A stretch of DNA of 7,705 bases from UBA668 sp966112835 (GTDB taxonomy: Bacteria; Actinomycetota; Acidimicrobiia; Acidimicrobiales; Ilumatobacteraceae). Shown here in pieces: positions 6,422-7,705 of the stretch; the stretch's first letter is position 1, and every line of letters begins with the position of its first letter. The stretch lies in NCBI GenBank assembly GCA_966112835.1, contig CBHWEI010000196.1, positions 1 through 7,705 on the forward strand, read 5' to 3'. The position numbers and the translations under genes are program-made. A model generated the notes under the pieces. The model was not told the origin of the DNA. It saw nothing but the letters and a program-made list of their open reading frames with translations, and did not search any database.

Positions 6422-7613
6422 GATCCGCGAGGTACCCCTGCAGCATCGGTGCCAGGTCGCCGCGGTGGGCGACTTCCACGTCGGCCAGGCCCAGCCAGCC
6501 GGCCATCGCCCGCAGCTCACCGGCCAGGTCGTGGGCGATGTCGTCGCGGGGCACGCCGGGCTCGGCGAACGCGCCCTGCACCCGCAGCACGCCGGCCTGC
6601 CGGTCGGCCTTCATGTCCAGCCGGCCCACCAGGCTGTCACCCCACAGCACGGGCAGCACGTAGTAGCCGAAGATGCGCTTCGGCGCCGGCGTGTAGATCT
6701 CGATGCGGTAGTGGAAGCCGAACAGCCGCTCGGTGCGGTCGCGGAACCAGCACACCGGGTCGAACGGGGTGAGCAGGGCGCAGGCGCTGATGCGGCGGGG
6801 CAGCTTCGCCTCGGGGTGCAGGAACGCGGGCCTCGCCCAGCTCTCGACCTGCACCGGCAGCAGTCGGCCCTCCTCCACCAGTTCCTGCAGCAGCGGCTTG
6901 CAGGGCTCGTTCTTCTGGCGGTGGTAGTCGGTGAGGTCGGTCATGGTGCCAACGCCGTGGTGCCGAGCCGCCAGCAGCAGCAGCTCCTTACGGGCCTCGG
7001 CCTCGGTGGGCGTCGGGCGGGCGAGCACCTCGGCGGGGATGACCCGCTCGGTCAGGTCGTACAGGCGGGCGAAGTCACTGGCTCGGCGGGTGGCCGTGAT
7101 CTCGCCCTTCCAGAACAGGTGCTCGAGCGCCACCTTGCCGTCATCCCAGTCCCACCACTGGCCCTTCTTGCCGACCCGCTCGGCCAGGTCACCCGACGCC
7201 AGCGGACCGTCCACCTCGATGCGCCGCAGCACGTCGTCGATGAACCCCGGCCGGCGCTCCATGAGGTCCCAGTACCGCGACCACTTGTGCTCCTTGGCCA
7301 TCTGGAAGCGGTGCAGGTGGTGGTGCTCGGTGGGCACGTGGCTGGCCTCGTGCACCCAGTACTCGAACAGCTCGCCGGCCGCAGTGGCGTCGCCGATGAG
7401 CGACCGCGGGTGCGGGCCGAGGCGCGCGAACAGAGGCAGCTCCTGGCTGCGCACGAGCACGTTGACCGAGTCGATCTGGATGAGCCCGATGCGATCGAGC
7501 ACGCGGCGCAGGTGCCGCCGATCGACGCGACCGGTCGGACGCGGGTCGGCGAACCCCTGCGCGGCGAGTGCGATGCGCCGGGCCTGGTCGAGCGAGAGGC
7601 GCTCTGAGGGCAC
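6417..7613 (-). CDS. ycaQ: YcaQ/AlkX-like winged-helix DNA glycosylase (interstrand crosslink repair)
   Basis: This 398-residue protein is a member of the HTH_42 (AlkZ/YcaQ) family, monofunctional DNA glycosylases built from three tandem winged-helix domains. Members remove bulky alkylated purines and unhook interstrand crosslinks. The catalytic motif is visible as Gln46-Ile47-Asp48 in GLIQIDSVNVL. The QID form is that of the YcaQ-like branch, while the azinomycin-resistance AlkZ branch has Gln at both ends. Other family features are the N-terminal LSLDQARRIALAAQGF, the EYWVHEASHVPTEHHH segment at about residues 78–93, and a C-terminal domain with LLTPFDPVCWFRDRTERLFGF. The GTG at 7613 is the start because conserved sequence begins six residues later and the upstream gene ends five bases before it. 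No Shine-Dalgarno site is seen, so translation may be coupled to that gene. Confidence 0.9.
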   Translation of the reverse strand: MPSERLSLDQARRIALAAQGFADPRPTGRVDRRHLRRVLDRIGLIQIDSVNVLVRSQELPLFARLGPHPRSLIGDATAAGELFEYWVHEASHVPTEHHHLHRFQMAKEHKWSRYWDLMERRPGFIDDVLRRIEVDGPLASGDLAERVGKKGQWWDWDDGKVALEHLFWKGEITATRRASDFARLYDLTERVIPAEVLARPTPTEAEARKELLLLAARHHGVGTMTDLTDYHRQKNEPCKPLLQELVEEGRLLPVQVESWARPAFLHPEAKLPRRISACALLTPFDPVCWFRDRTERLFGFHYRIEIYTPAPKRIFGYYVLPVLWGDSLVGRLDMKADRQAGVLRVQGAFAEPGVPRDDIAHDLAGELRAMAGWLGLADVEVAHRGDLAPMLQGYLADH

Positions 7614-7618
7614 CGGGG

Positions 7619-7705
7619 TCAGTCGGCGACGGTGATGGTGACCGAGTTGATGACCACGTCGGTCTTCGGGCGGTCGGCGCGGTCGGTGTCGACCTGCTGC
7701 ATCGC
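7619..7705 (-). CDS. C-terminal end of a probable cyclophilin-type peptidyl-prolyl cis-trans isomerase (partial)
   Basis: Only the last 28 residues are in the window, ending at a TGA (7621–7619). They include MQQVDTDRADRPKTDVVINS and then VTITVAD. A segment of the form V-x-T-x-x-x-D-R-P-x-x-x-V-V-I-x-S-V-T-I at the very end of a protein is typical of bacterial cyclophilins, where it forms the last beta strand. This is a resemblance over a short stretch, and the catalytic core lies outside the window. The stop is five bases before the ycaQ-like start, so the two are probably in one operon. Confidence 0.55.
   Translation of the reverse strand, partial: AMQQVDTDRADRPKTDVVINSVTITVAD

Noticed and set aside
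5136..7607. An 823-codon open frame on the plus strand opposite ycaQ and the AI-2E gene
   Set aside because: Its product is full of His, Gln, Arg and Val with no recognisable domain. It is the mirror of two well-supported minus-strand genes, and long antisense frames are expected in such GC-rich DNA.

Overview
The window is a densely coding, very GC-rich stretch of bacterial chromosome. Every intergenic gap is under 60 bases. The paired radA–disA genes, TAnnnT promoters placed almost on the start codons (leaderless transcription), and weak or absent Shine-Dalgarno sites all suggest an actinobacterium. A deep-branching group such as the Acidimicrobiia is my guess from general protein character; it is not proven here. 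I see no mobile element, tRNA, rRNA or CRISPR array.

Left part, plus strand (1–2679). It starts with the tail of a membrane-anchored protein whose beginning lies outside the window. Next come radA (274–1638), a recombination and branch-migration ATPase, and disA (1690–2679), a DNA-scanning diadenylate cyclase that makes c-di-AMP. These two are functional partners in other bacteria, where RadA binds DisA and damps its cyclase activity. Each has its own TAnnnT box just before its ATG.

Right part, minus strand (7705 down to 2689). This reads as one co-directional cluster. In transcription order it holds: the C-terminal tail of a probable cyclophilin-type peptidyl-prolyl isomerase; a YcaQ/AlkX-type winged-helix DNA glycosylase (interstrand-crosslink repair); an AI-2E-family membrane transporter; an R. 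etli-type L-asparaginase; an MBL-fold hydrolase with a LACTB2-like winged-helix tail; and an aminoglycoside-adenylyltransferase-like nucleotidyltransferase. The transporter, asparaginase and MBL genes overlap by 14 and 4 bases, so they are almost certainly one transcript. The AI-2E gene has its own TAnnnT box overlapped by a perfect 14-base palindrome, which could be a regulated internal promoter.

The two halves converge at 2677–2691, where the disA and nucleotidyltransferase stop codons form the two ends of one perfect hairpin. I found no convincing new multi-gene defence or mobile system. The items most worth checking are the palindrome/promoter, the leaderless start geometry, the KHRFG variant in RadA, and the nucleotidyltransferase.
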